Below are positions 8,665 to 16,799 of a stretch of DNA of 64,000 nt, piece by piece. The stretch spans positions 186,001 through 250,000 of the forward strand of contig CAVXLQ010000010.1 in the NCBI GenBank assembly GCA_963762635.1, written 5' to 3'. The position numbers and the translations under genes were made by a program. Within the stretch, counting starts at the first letter, position 1. Each line of letters opens with the position of its first letter. Under the pieces are notes generated by a model. The model ran no database searches and had not been told where the DNA came from. It was given only the letters and a program-made list of their open reading frames with translations. The stretch comes from Tenggerimyces sp963762635 (GTDB lineage Bacteria > Actinomycetota > Actinomycetes > Propionibacteriales > Actinopolymorphaceae).

Positions 8665-9698
8665 GGCGCGAGCCCGGTGGTGGGGAGGCCGGTGGTCTCG
8701 GGGAGGCCGAGCGCGAGGTTCATGCACTGGATCGCGCCGCCGGCGGTGCCCTTGGTGAGGTTGTCGATGGCGGCTACGGCGACGAGTCTTCCGGCGCGTT
8801 CGTCGACGGTGACCTGGGCGTGCACCGTGTTGGCGCCGAGGGTGGCCGCGGTGGTGGGCCAGACGCCCTCGGGGAGGAGGTGGAGGAACGGCTCGCCGGC
8901 CCAGGCCGCCGCGTACGCGGCTCTCGCTCTGCCCGCGTCGATGCCCTTGGTGGTCTTCGCCGTGCAGGTGGCGAGGATGCCGCGGGGCATGGGGGCGAGG
9001 GTGGGGGTGAAGCTTACGCCGACCTTGCCGTCGGTGAGCTTGCCGAGGTTCTGGATGATCTCGGGTGTGTGGCGGTGGGTGCCGCCGACGCCGTACGCGG
9101 ACATGGCGCCCATGACCTCGCTGCCGAGGAGGTTGGGCTTGAGGCTCTTGCCGGCGCCGGACGTACCGCTCGCGGCGACGATCACGAGGTCGTCGGGTTC
9201 GACGATGCCCGCTTGGAGGGCGGGGGCGAGCGCGAGGGTGGCGACGGTCGGGTAGCAACCGGGGACGGCGATGCGCTTGGCGTGCTTGAGTTTTTCGCGC
9301 TGGCCTGTCAGCTCGGGGAGGCCGTACGGCCAGGTGCCGGCGTGGTCGCTCTGGTACCAGTGCTGCCAGTCGTCCGCGTCTTCGAGGCGGTGGTCGGCGC
9401 CGCAGTCGATGACGACCGTGTCGTCGTTCAGCTGGGCCGCGATCGCCGCCGACTGGCCGTGCGGGAGGGCGAGGAAGACGACGTCGTGGCCTTGCAGCGT
9501 GTCCTTGGTGGTGTCCTCGAGGGTGCGCTCGGCGAGCGGGAGCAGGTGGGGCTGGTGCTGGCCCAGCTTCGTTCCCGCGTTGGTGCCCGCGGTGAGCGTG
9601 CCGATCTCGATCTCGGGATGCTGGAGGAGCAGCCTCAGCAGCTCACCGCCCGCGTAGCCGCTCGCCCCGGCGACCGCCGCCCTCATACCCATGTGCAT
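8661..9698 (-). CDS. argC: N-acetyl-gamma-glutamyl-phosphate reductase
   Basis: 345 residues from the ATG at 9698. ArgC reduces N-acetylglutamyl phosphate with NADPH. The Rossmann loop GASGYAGGELLRLL is near residue 11, and the catalytic cysteine lies in AVPGCYPTVATLAL. Several in-frame ATGs lie close together (9698, 9692, 9686). I chose 9698 because CGGGAA lies seven bases upstream, whereas the later ones lack a ribosome site. It is the first gene of the arg operon. A 7-bp inverted repeat overlaps the start region and is a candidate ArgR site. Confidence 0.95.
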   Translation of the reverse strand: MHMGMRAAVAGASGYAGGELLRLLLQHPEIEIGTLTAGTNAGTKLGQHQPHLLPLAERTLEDTTKDTLQGHDVVFLALPHGQSAAIAAQLNDDTVVIDCGADHRLEDADDWQHWYQSDHAGTWPYGLPELTGQREKLKHAKRIAVPGCYPTVATLALAPALQAGIVEPDDLVIVAASGTSGAGKSLKPNLLGSEVMGAMSAYGVGGTHRHTPEIIQNLGKLTDGKVGVSFTPTLAPMPRGILATCTAKTTKGIDAGRARAAYAAAWAGEPFLHLLPEGVWPTTAATLGANTVHAQVTVDERAGRLVAVAAIDNLTKGTAGGAIQCMNLALGLPETTGLPTTGLAP

Positions 9699-9727
9699 GA
9701 GTATTCCCGATGATGGATTGTCATGCA
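9694..9727 (-). promoter_or_regulatory. Candidate ARG box / operator at the argC start
   Basis: TGCATGA (9694-9700) and TCATGCA (9721-9727) form a perfect 7-bp inverted repeat with a 20-base spacer, covering the argC start and leader. Streptomyces ARG boxes often contain TGCAT/ATGCA elements, and ArgR is encoded in this operon, so repression here is a reasonable inference. Further upstream the minus strand has an AT-rich stretch, GATGTATATCG, which could hold the -10 region. Confidence 0.45.
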
Positions 9728-9848
9728 AGACGATATACATCCCGTGATCGTTCGTGTGCCCAGAATAAAGATCGTCTTCGACATGTGGTTCGTCGTGGAC
9801 ACGGGCCTGACCCCGGCCTACCCTGACGCCCGGGAATGGGTTGGGAAG

Positions 9849-9885
9849 TACGGCCGGATCAGGGCGCTGTCCTGCTCCGGCCGTA
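9849..9885 (-). terminator. Hairpin terminator after the SDR gene pair
   Basis: TACGGCCGGA (9849-9858) pairs perfectly with TCCGGCCGTA (9876-9885). It lies six bases beyond the stop of the SDR gene at 9892 and before the arg promoter region. No long U-run follows, as is common for actinobacterial terminators. Confidence 0.65.
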
Positions 9886-9891
9886 TTGCTT

Positions 9892-10713
9892 CTAGCGCGC
9901 CAGGGCTCGGGCGATCAGGTCGTCGGTCAGTGCACGAAGCCGCGCTCGTACGTCGGGCTCGAGGGCCTCGGGGTGGGGGCGGGCTTCCTGGTTGCGGTTG
10001 AAGTAGCGGCCGGTGACGCCGGTCAGGGCGGGGTCGGTGATCAGGCGAACGGTGGCGGCAGAGCCCTCGTCCACCGTGCTCATGGGTTGGCCGCCGAACT
10101 CGCGCACCATCGGCGTGTTCATGAACGACGCCGGGTGCAACGCGTTCACCGTCACCTCCGCGGCGCGGAGCTCGTCGGCGAGGTCGAACGTGAACATGAT
10201 CTGCGCGAGCTTGCTCCGCCGGTACGCGACGATGCCGTCGTAGCCGTGCGCGAACTGGGGGTCGTCCAGGTCGAGCGGCTCCTGGCCCGCCGAGGCGACG
10301 TTGACGACCCGCGACGGCGAGGAGTCGACGAGCAGCGGCAGCAGTCTTCGGGTGAGGTGGAAGCCGGCGAGGTAGTTGACGGCGAACCGCAGCTCGTACC
10401 CGTCGGCCGACAGCTCACGCGCGGCGTCCGGCTTGCCGAAGCCCACGCCGGCGTTGTTGACGAGAACGTCGATCCGGTCGTACTCGACGAGGATCTCGTC
10501 GGCCATCCGGTCCACCTGCCGCAGGTCGGCGAGATCGGCGCGGACGATCGGGTGCCGGGTCCCGAGCTCGGCCTGCACGGCGCGGAGCTTCGCCGTATTC
10601 CGGCCATGCAGGATCACCGTCGCCCCGTTCGCGGCCAGCGCACCGGCGACGTGACGACCGAGTCCGTCGGTCGCGCCGGTGAGAAGGACGACCTGTTCGC
10701 TCAGCGCTCGCAC
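9892..10713 (-). CDS. Short-chain dehydrogenase/reductase
   Basis: 273 residues from a GTG at 10713. It has the classical SDR Rossmann motif TGATDGLGRHVAGAL near residue 11, NNAGVG near 86 and an active-site AYRRSK (Tyr-x3-Lys). Its longer C-terminal part (NALHPASFMNTPMV, GRYFNR) resembles the retinol-dehydrogenase-like group of bacterial SDRs. Substrate unknown. It follows another SDR by 20 bases on the same strand. In the raw sequence the two read as one continuous frame, but that is explained by a frameshift in the upstream gene. Confidence 0.82.
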   Translation of the reverse strand: MRALSEQVVLLTGATDGLGRHVAGALAANGATVILHGRNTAKLRAVQAELGTRHPIVRADLADLRQVDRMADEILVEYDRIDVLVNNAGVGFGKPDAARELSADGYELRFAVNYLAGFHLTRRLLPLLVDSSPSRVVNVASAGQEPLDLDDPQFAHGYDGIVAYRRSKLAQIMFTFDLADELRAAEVTVNALHPASFMNTPMVREFGGQPMSTVDEGSAATVRLITDPALTGVTGRYFNRNQEARPHPEALEPDVRARLRALTDDLIARALAR

Positions 10714-10733
10714 GGAATCATTCTGGCCGAGAC

Positions 10734-11535
10734 CTAGCCGAGCGGGTCGTTCGGACCGTACGGGCGGAGCCGCAAGGTGCGGGCGTCCGACTGAGCTCAT
10801 CGCGTCCGCGTTCGCCAGCAGGGACTCGAGGTCGTCGGTGCCGGCGCGGAAGTAGCGGCCGGTCAACGCATCCGCTCGGCCGGCGGCGATCGCGTCGACG
10901 AGATCGGTGACCGCGGCGGGTGGGGTCCAGGACGTACGGCCGCGGTGCATCTCCATCGACGTGGTCATCTCCGTCTCGACGTGGCCCGGCGAGAGGTCGT
11001 ACGCGGTCACGCCGTACTCCCCCGCCGCCGCGACGATCGAGCCGGTCAGGCGGACCAGCGCGGTCTTGGCCGCGGCGTACCCGCTGTAGATGTCGCTGTC
11101 GCGGATCGCGATTCCGCTGGTGAGGTTGACGATGCGGCCTCGGCGCCGTTCGACCATGCCGGGGAGGACGGCGTGGCAGCACAGGAACGGGCCGCGCAGG
11201 TCGGTCTCGACGATCGCCCACCACTCGGCTGGGTCGGTCTCCCACAGCGACTGCTCGCTGGACTCGATCCTTCCGGCGTTGTTGACGAGCAGGTCGACGG
11301 GGCCGAGCGCGTCCTCGACCTCCGCCACCGCGGAACGTACGGCGACCTCGTCGGTCACGTCGGCGACCACGACGGCCGAGGCGGGGCCGCACTCGTCGCG
11401 TACCGCCTCCAACGCGGCGACGTCCCGGCCGAGCAGCCCGACAGCGATGCCGCGGCGGGCGAGGGAGAGCGCGATCTCGCGCCCGATCCCCCGGCTGGCT
11501 CCGGTGACGAGGGCGATTTTGCTGGGTTCGGCCAT
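10734..11535 (-). CDS. Short-chain dehydrogenase/reductase, +1 frameshift near its 3' end
   Basis: It starts at ATG 11535 with TGASRGIGREIALSL, then NNAGRI and the active-site YSGYAAAK. Near 10787 one extra C/G (GTCGGACGCC for GTCGACGCC) throws the frame so that it runs on into the next SDR. Removing it gives a natural C-terminus DARTLRLRPYGPNDPLG and a TAG at 10736-10734, about 266 residues in all. The substrate is unknown. Both SDRs belong to the insert that separates pheT from argC. Confidence 0.78.
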
Positions 11536-11711
11536 GATCGAAGAGTCTGCACTGCGCGGTCCGGGTCGTCGAAGCAGCCCACCACACACGTCGCCCACCA
11601 AGTGGCAGTGCTTGGCATCGTCGTCCTCCTGCCAGACGCAGCGAAACTGAGCGACCCGGACCGCGCCAACGGGAGCTGTCGAAATCGGACCGCCAGCTCC
11701 GACTCTTAGGT

Positions 11712-12067
11712 ATGAGCAAACCAGTGGTGCACTTCGAGATCATCGGCCGCGAGCCGGCGAACTGCAGGCGTTCTTCGGCGAGCTGTTCGGCTGGCAGTAC
11801 GACACCAGCGGGCAGACGGTGAAGGAGGTGGCGGAGAGCTACGGGTTCACCGAGGCCGGCATCTACGGCGGCGTCGGCGGCGGCGAGGCGTACGACCCGC
11901 ACGTCGTCTTCTACGTCGGCGTCCCGAACGTCGGCGAGGCGCTCGCCGAAGCCGAACGGCTCGGCGGCACCCGCAAGTTCGGACCGGTGACCTCGGGCAA
12001 CGGGCTGGTCGTCGGCCAGTTCACCGACCCGGAGGGAAACCTGATCGGCGTCGCCGGTTCGCAGTAG
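11712..12067 (+). CDS. VOC family protein, 1-base deletion near the start
   Basis: ATG 11712 gives MSKPVVHFEIIGREPA. The frame then breaks at about 11755-11760, where GCGAACTGCAG lacks one G of the expected GCGGAACTGCAG. Restoring it yields ELQAFFGELFGWQYDTSGQ and a complete VOC protein of about 118 residues ending in FTDPEGNLIGVAGSQ. The DPEGN motif near the C-terminus is typical of small glyoxalase-like proteins. Ligand unknown. It sits just upstream of the WYL regulator and may be co-transcribed with it. A sequencing error is the likely cause of the break. Confidence 0.75.
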
Positions 12068-12072
12068 CCTCT

Positions 12073-12099
12073 GGATCCGGACGAGCTACTTCCGGATCC
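12073..12099 (+). promoter_or_regulatory. 9-bp inverted repeat ahead of the WYL regulator
   Basis: GGATCCGGA (12073-12081) and TCCGGATCC (12091-12099) are perfect inverted copies with a 9-base spacer. The element lies between the VOC stop and the GGAGG of the regulator. It could be an autoregulatory operator or a short terminator; no U-run follows. Confidence 0.45.
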
Positions 12100-12111
12100 G
12101 TGGAGGCTGTC

Positions 12112-13068
12112 GTGAGGGCGGAGACGAGCCCGACCGCGCGGGCGTTGTTGGCGTTGGAGCTGCTGCAGAGCAGCCCTGGCATCACCGCGGACCGGCTCGC
12201 GGACAAGCTGGGCGTCACCGAGCGGGCCGCGCGGCGGTACGTCGGCATCCTGCGCGAGGCGGGCATCCCGATCGAGTCGGTGCGCGGCCCGTACGGCGGG
12301 TATCGCGTCGGTCGCGGTCTCCGGCTGCCGCCGCTGATGTTCGGCGCCGCGGAGGCGTTGGCCCTGGTCATGGCAGTCCTCGACGGGCACCACGACGCCA
12401 GCGATCCGGCCACGCTGGTCGGCCGGGCGCTGGACAAGATCGTGCGGGCGCTCCCCGAGCCCGTCGCGGCACAGGCCGAGGCCGTGCGCCGGAACACGGC
12501 GGCCGCGCCGGACTACAGTGCCGCTCGGCCCGATCCGGAGACGACGATCGCACTCGTCCAGGCCTGCTCGAACCACCGCTGCGTCCGGCTCGACTACAAG
12601 TCCGAGGCCGGGTCGGAGTGGGTGATGGACGTCGAGCCTTGGGCGGTCGTCGTTCGGCACGGCCGCTGGTACGTGCTCTGCCGGAACCGCCGCTCGGACG
12701 CGACGCGGGCGTACCGGGTCGACCGGATCCGATCGATCGACCCGCTCGGCGACCTGTTCGACCCGCCGGCCAACCTCGACCCGGTGGCGATGCTCGAGAA
12801 GCACCTGTCGGTCGGGTGGGAGTACGAGGTCGACGTCGTGATCTCCATGCCGCGGGAGAACGCGCGGCGCTGGCTGCCGCGGACGCTCGGGACGTTGGAG
12901 CCGCTGGACGAGGAGACGACGCGGCTGGTCGGGACGACGGGCAACCCGCACTACTGCGCGGAGATGCTCGCGAAGCTTCCCGCGCCCTACCGCATCGTCG
13001 GCTCCCCCGAGATCCGCGCCGCCGCCCGCGAGTTGGGCGAGCGCGCCCTGGCCGCCGCGGCCGACTAG
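12112..13068 (+). CDS. WYL-domain transcriptional regulator with DeoR-type N-terminal HTH
   Basis: 318 residues from GTG 12112, chosen because GGAGG lies five bases upstream; another in-frame GTG at 12100 has no ribosome site. The N-terminal winged HTH includes ITADRLADKLGVTERAARRY and the wing GPYGGYRVGRGLRLPP. A WYL domain follows (VEPWAVVVRHGRWYVLCR, RAYRVDRIRSI), then a C-terminal WCX-like segment. WYL domains bind nucleic acids or small ligands. The target is unknown, but the inverted repeat at 12073-12099 and the neighbouring VOC gene are candidates. Its stop overlaps that of the convergent phosphotransferase. Confidence 0.88.
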   Translation: MRAETSPTARALLALELLQSSPGITADRLADKLGVTERAARRYVGILREAGIPIESVRGPYGGYRVGRGLRLPPLMFGAAEALALVMAVLDGHHDASDPATLVGRALDKIVRALPEPVAAQAEAVRRNTAAAPDYSAARPDPETTIALVQACSNHRCVRLDYKSEAGSEWVMDVEPWAVVVRHGRWYVLCRNRRSDATRAYRVDRIRSIDPLGDLFDPPANLDPVAMLEKHLSVGWEYEVDVVISMPRENARRWLPRTLGTLEPLDEETTRLVGTTGNPHYCAEMLAKLPAPYRIVGSPEIRAAARELGERALAAAAD

Positions 13069-13943
13069 GTCATCCGGGACTCGGCGACGTCGAGGCGGTC
13101 GTCGACGTCGGACGGCGAGTAGTGGCGGATGACCCAGTCGACGCTGCGCAGGCTCATGCTGGCCCAGTAGAGGCGGAGGACCGCGGGGTCGAGGCGTTCG
13201 TCGAGGAGACCGTCGAGCCAGCGGACCACGTCTTGCGGGAAACCGGCCGGCGCTGCCTCGAAGCGCAGGTTGACCAGGCCGAACCAGCGGTCGCCGCGGC
13301 CGACGCCGTCCCAGTCGACGACGCCGGTGATCCGGCCTGCGGTGTCGACGAGCACGTTCCCGGGGTGGTAGTCGAGGTGGACGAGGTCGGTGCCGGTCAT
13401 CGCGGCCGGGGTGCCCGCTCCCACCTCGTGGATCCAGGCGAGCAGCCGGCGGGTCCGGGGCGAGAACGCCTCGAGCGACTCGTGCACGCAGAAGCCGGGG
13501 CCGCTCTTCAGCAGGTGCAGGTCCGGTGCCTCGACGTCCGGCCGGTCGGCGAGCACGCCCTCGAACGTGTCGAGGGTCGCCAGCATCGACTCGGCGAGCG
13601 CTCGGTCCCGGACGGCGGGCACCGCTCCGGGCAGTCGTTGCTGGACGATCGCCACGCCGCCGTCGGGGAGGTCGACGACCAGGTCGTACGACGGGACGGG
13701 CACGCCTCGGCCGCGCGCCAGGTCGAGGAGCTCGGCGTTGCGGCGAACCTCGTTCGCCAGCGGTCCGCCGAGGCCTGTGAGCACGCCTTCGCGACCGTCG
13801 GGCCAGCGGACGAACGCCGCGCCGACCTCCCCGTCGGCGGAACGTCCGAGAAGTTCGAGCTCCACACCGGCGGAGCGGACCGCGGCGAGAAGGGCTTCGT
13901 GGTCCAGCTTGACGACAGGTGCGAGGGGATCGGATTCAGACAC
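13065..13943 (-). CDS. Aminoglycoside-phosphotransferase-family (APH) kinase
   Basis: 292 residues from GTG 13943. It shows the protein-kinase-like APH fold: the catalytic loop LVHLDYHPGNVLVD carries the Brenner motif HxDxxxxN, and the metal-binding ITGVVDWDGVGRGDR follows. Such proteins phosphorylate small molecules (aminoglycosides, choline, homoserine, fructosamine), and nothing in the sequence identifies which. It converges with the WYL regulator (4-base overlap of stops). The upstream 375-bp region has only repeats, so its promoter must lie in or next to them. Confidence 0.82.
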   Translation of the reverse strand: MSESDPLAPVVKLDHEALLAAVRSAGVELELLGRSADGEVGAAFVRWPDGREGVLTGLGGPLANEVRRNAELLDLARGRGVPVPSYDLVVDLPDGGVAIVQQRLPGAVPAVRDRALAESMLATLDTFEGVLADRPDVEAPDLHLLKSGPGFCVHESLEAFSPRTRRLLAWIHEVGAGTPAAMTGTDLVHLDYHPGNVLVDTAGRITGVVDWDGVGRGDRWFGLVNLRFEAAPAGFPQDVVRWLDGLLDERLDPAVLRLYWASMSLRSVDWVIRHYSPSDVDDRLDVAESRMT

Positions 13944-14074
13944 GAGGGCCGACCCTAGTGAGCCGGCCCCTCGAGGTCATGCGGTTTAGCCGCGCGGCGC
14001 CGCGCCCGCTCGCCCCGAGTGCCGCTCCCCTGCCTTGCTCGCCCCTGCCGTCACATCCGTCCCACCCTCGCGAC

Positions 14075-14118
14075 TTGTTGGACGAATCTCGTTGTCTATC
14101 CCGACATCTGTCCAACAA
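14075..14118. repeat. 44-nt hairpin repeat, family A copy 1
   Basis: The arms are 17 nt each (TTGTTGGACGAATCTCG and CGACATCTGTCCAACAA) around a 10-nt loop. 14 of 17 positions pair, the outer nine perfectly. It has the same length and layout as the copies at 14257 and 45981, with TTGTT/AACAA ends and an ATCTCG inner part. Confidence 0.75.
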
Positions 14119-14256
14119 GCCGGCCACTCGACGCCCGGCCGCTCGCCAGCTGTTCGATCTTGGCTCACTCGGCACCCTGCCTCGTCGGCGGTCCGCTCGC
14201 CCCGAATGCCGCTGCCTCGCCCGCCCCTGCCGTCACATCCGTCCCACTCTCGCGAG

Positions 14257-14300
14257 TTGTTACACAGATCTCGGTCTCTAAGCCGAGATCTGTGTAACAA
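14257..14300 (-). terminator. 44-nt hairpin repeat, family A copy 2, probable pheST terminator
   Basis: TTGTTACACAGATCTCG and CGAGATCTGTGTAACAA pair over all 17 bases. The loop ends also pair as G-C, giving 18 pairs around an 8-base loop. It lies 18 bases beyond the pheT stop on the minus strand, ideal for terminating the pheS-pheT transcript. The same architecture is repeated at 14075 and 45981. Confidence 0.7.
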
Positions 14301-14318
14301 GTCCTCGGCGCAGGCGGT

Positions 14319-16799
14319 TTACGCGCCGCGCTGCACCGCGCCCGTTCGTTGCGCCGCCGAGTCGACCGCGCCCTGCTTGGCGGCGGACACGTCGGTGTCG
14401 GTGAGCGTGCGGTCCGGTGCCCGGAACTGCAGCGCGAACGCCAGCGACCGCGTTCCCTCGGGGATCTGCGATCCGACGTACACGTCGAACAGCCGCACGG
14501 ACTCCAGCAGGTCGCCGGCGCCGGCGCGCAGCGCGGCTTCGACGTCAGCCACCGGGACGGACGCCGGCACGATCAGCGCCACGTCCTCCTTCGCCGGCGG
14601 GAACGTCGACACGTCCGGCGCCGGAACGGTCGTGTCCAGCGCACCGAGCAGGTCGGGCTGCAGCTCCATCGCCACCGTTCGCGAAGGCAGGCCGTACGCC
14701 TCGACGACCTTCGGGTGCAGCTCCCCCGCGTGCCCGACGACGCGGCCGTCGACGAGCAGCGCGGCGCAGCGGCCCGGGTGCCACGGCGCGTGGTCGTCCG
14801 CGCGTACATCCACCGTCACGCCCAACGACGAGGCGACGAGTCGGCCCGCCTGGATCGCGTCCGCCCAGGTCGACGGGCGGCCCGCACCCCACCAGCCGGT
14901 GGCGTACCGCTCCCCCGCCGCCACGATCGCGACACGGTCAGGCTGCGCGGGAAGAACGGCGTCGAGCGACGCCAGCTCGGCGTCGGTCGGTCGCTGGTCG
15001 ACCCGGAGCCGCGGCGCGACCTGCTGCGCACCGGGCGAAGGCCGGAACACCCGACCGGTCTCGAACAACGCCACGTCCGTCGCGCCACGTCCGACGTTCC
15101 GCCGCAGCGTCGCCAACAGCCCCGGCAGCAACGAGGTACGGAGCAGCGGCGTCTCCTCCGACAGCGGGTTGGCCAGCCGGAGCGCGTGCCGCCGCGGGTC
15201 GTCGGCGGGCAGGCCGAGCTTGTCGAAGTCGGACTCGCCGATGAACGGCGGGTACGCGAGGATCTCCACGTAGCCCCGCCCCGGCGAGCCGGCGCCCGAT
15301 CAGCCGGTGTTGCCGCTGCCAGGGGGTCAGCCCGCGGCCGGGAGGCGCGACCGGCAGGACGCTGGGCACGGCTTCGTACCCCTCGAGCCGGATCACCTCC
15401 TCGGCGAAGTCGTTCGGGTCGGTGAGGTCGGGCCGCCACGAGGGCGGCGTCACCTGCAGCGTCACGTCCTGCTCGACGACCGTGCAGCCGACGTCGCGCA
15501 GCCGCTTCACCGAGACGTCGGTCGCGATGGGGTAGCCGGCGACGTTCGCGGCGTGGTCGGCGGCGATGGTGACGGTCGGCGGTACGAGGCTGGTGCCGAA
15601 CACCGACTCGGACTCGATCCGCCCGCCACCCAGCTCGACGAGCAGCTCGGCGACCCTGCGCGCGGCGTGGGCCTGCAGCGAGGAGTCGACGCCGCGTTCG
15701 AACCGCTTGGACGCCTCGCTCGGCAGCTTGTGCCGGCGGGCGGTGCGGGCGATCGTGACCGGGTCCCAGTACGCCGCCTCGACCAGGATCTCGGTCGTCG
15801 ACGGGTCGAGCTCGGTCGAGTCGCCGCCCATCACGCCGCCGAGCCCGATCGGGCCGGAGTCGTCGGTGACGACGAGGTCCTCGGGCGTCGAGCTCGCGCG
15901 TCACGCCGTCGAGCGTGAGCAGCTTCTCCCCCGGCTGCGAACGGCGTACGACGATCCCGCCGCGCAGCTTGGCCTGGTCCCAGCCGTGGATCGGCTGGCC
16001 GAGCTCGTACATCACGTAGTTGGTCACGTCGACGCCGAGCGAGATCGGCCGGGTGCCGGCGAGCTGGAGCCTGCGCTGCAGCCAGCGCGGGCTCGGCGCC
16101 GTCGGGTCGAAGCCGGTGACGCCGACCGCCGCGAAGACCGGGCAGCCGTCGAGGTCCTCCGAACGGACCGGGTAGCCGGCGTCGGTCGGCGCGTTGATCG
16201 CGCCGGCGGCCGGGTCCTTCAGCGGGACGTCGTACGCGGTCGCCGCCTCGCGGGCGACGCCGCGGATCGACATCGTGTAGCCGCGGTCGGGCGTGACCGC
16301 GATGTCGAGCACGTCCTCGCGCAGCAACAGGATCGGCGCGGCCTCCGCGCCCGGCTCGGCTTCGCCGGCGCGCAACACGATGATGCCGGTGTGGTCGTCG
16401 CCGAGGCCGAGCTCGCGCTGCGAGCAGATCATGCCGTCGGACACGTGGCCGTAAGTCTTCCGCGCGGTGATCGCGAAGCCGCCCGGCAGCACAGCGCCGG
16501 GGAGCGCGACCACGACGAGGTCGTCGACGGCGAAGTTGTGGGCGCCGCAGATGATGCCGCGCGGCTCGTCCTCGCCGACGTCGACCGAGCACCAGCGGAT
16601 GGTCTTGCCGTTGGAGTGCTCTTCGTCGTCGTACGCCAGCACGCGGCCGACCACGAGCGGCCCGGCTGACGTCGGCGCCGACCTCGTCGACGCCCTCCAC
16701 CTCGAGCCCGGCGCGGATCAGCCGGTCCGCCACGGCACGGGCGGTCTCGGACTCCGGCAGCTCGACGAACTCCCGCAGCCAGGAGATCGGGACCCGCAT
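14319..16799 (-). CDS. pheT: Phenylalanine-tRNA ligase beta subunit, interrupted by three +1 frameshifts
   Basis: The parts, in order: MRVPISWLREFVELPES; the tRNA-binding OB-like domain (ICGAHNFAVDDLVVVALPG); the B3/B4 and B5 region (KLPSEASKRFERGVDSS, WRPDLTDPNDFAEEVIRLEG); the core with PLLRTSLLPGLLATLRRNV; and the C-terminal FDX-ACB domain (STFPPAKEDVALIVP, FDVYVGSQIPEGTRSLAF). The frame shifts at about 16664, 15884 and 15276, each time by one extra G/C in a short run. The corrected length is about 825 residues, as in other actinobacteria. ATG 16799 overlaps the pheS TGA. The gene is essential, so the breaks must be sequence errors. Confidence 0.93.

Larger units (their letters stand above)
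14006..14300. repeat. Two-unit imperfect tandem repeat (about 182-187 bp period) between the APH gene and pheT
   Basis: This fills most of the gene-free stretch 13944-14318. CCGCTCGCCCCGAGTGCCGC at 14006 recurs with one change at 14193, and CCCCTGCCGTCACATCCGTC followed by CCAC, C or T, then CTCGCGA precedes a 44-nt hairpin in both units (14075-14118 and 14257-14300). No open frame here looks coding. The two units differ mainly in the hairpin stems, which stay self-complementary. Confidence 0.75.

Noticed and set aside
9723..10001. A plus-strand gene at 9723-10001
   Set aside because: It overlaps the arg promoter region, a terminator and the end of a well-supported SDR, and has no recognisable sequence.
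9892..11535. A 547-residue natural fusion of two SDR domains
   Set aside because: Removing one extra base near 10787 gives the first SDR a plausible own C-terminus (RPYGPNDPLG) and a TAG at 10736-10734, followed 20 bases later by a GTG for the second SDR. The fusion is therefore an artefact of an indel.
14319..16799. Programmed ribosomal frameshifting in pheT, argD, moaA and others
   Set aside because: The breaks occur in unrelated genes, at no common slippery heptamer and without downstream stimulators, and always in short G/C runs. Sequencing indels explain them better.
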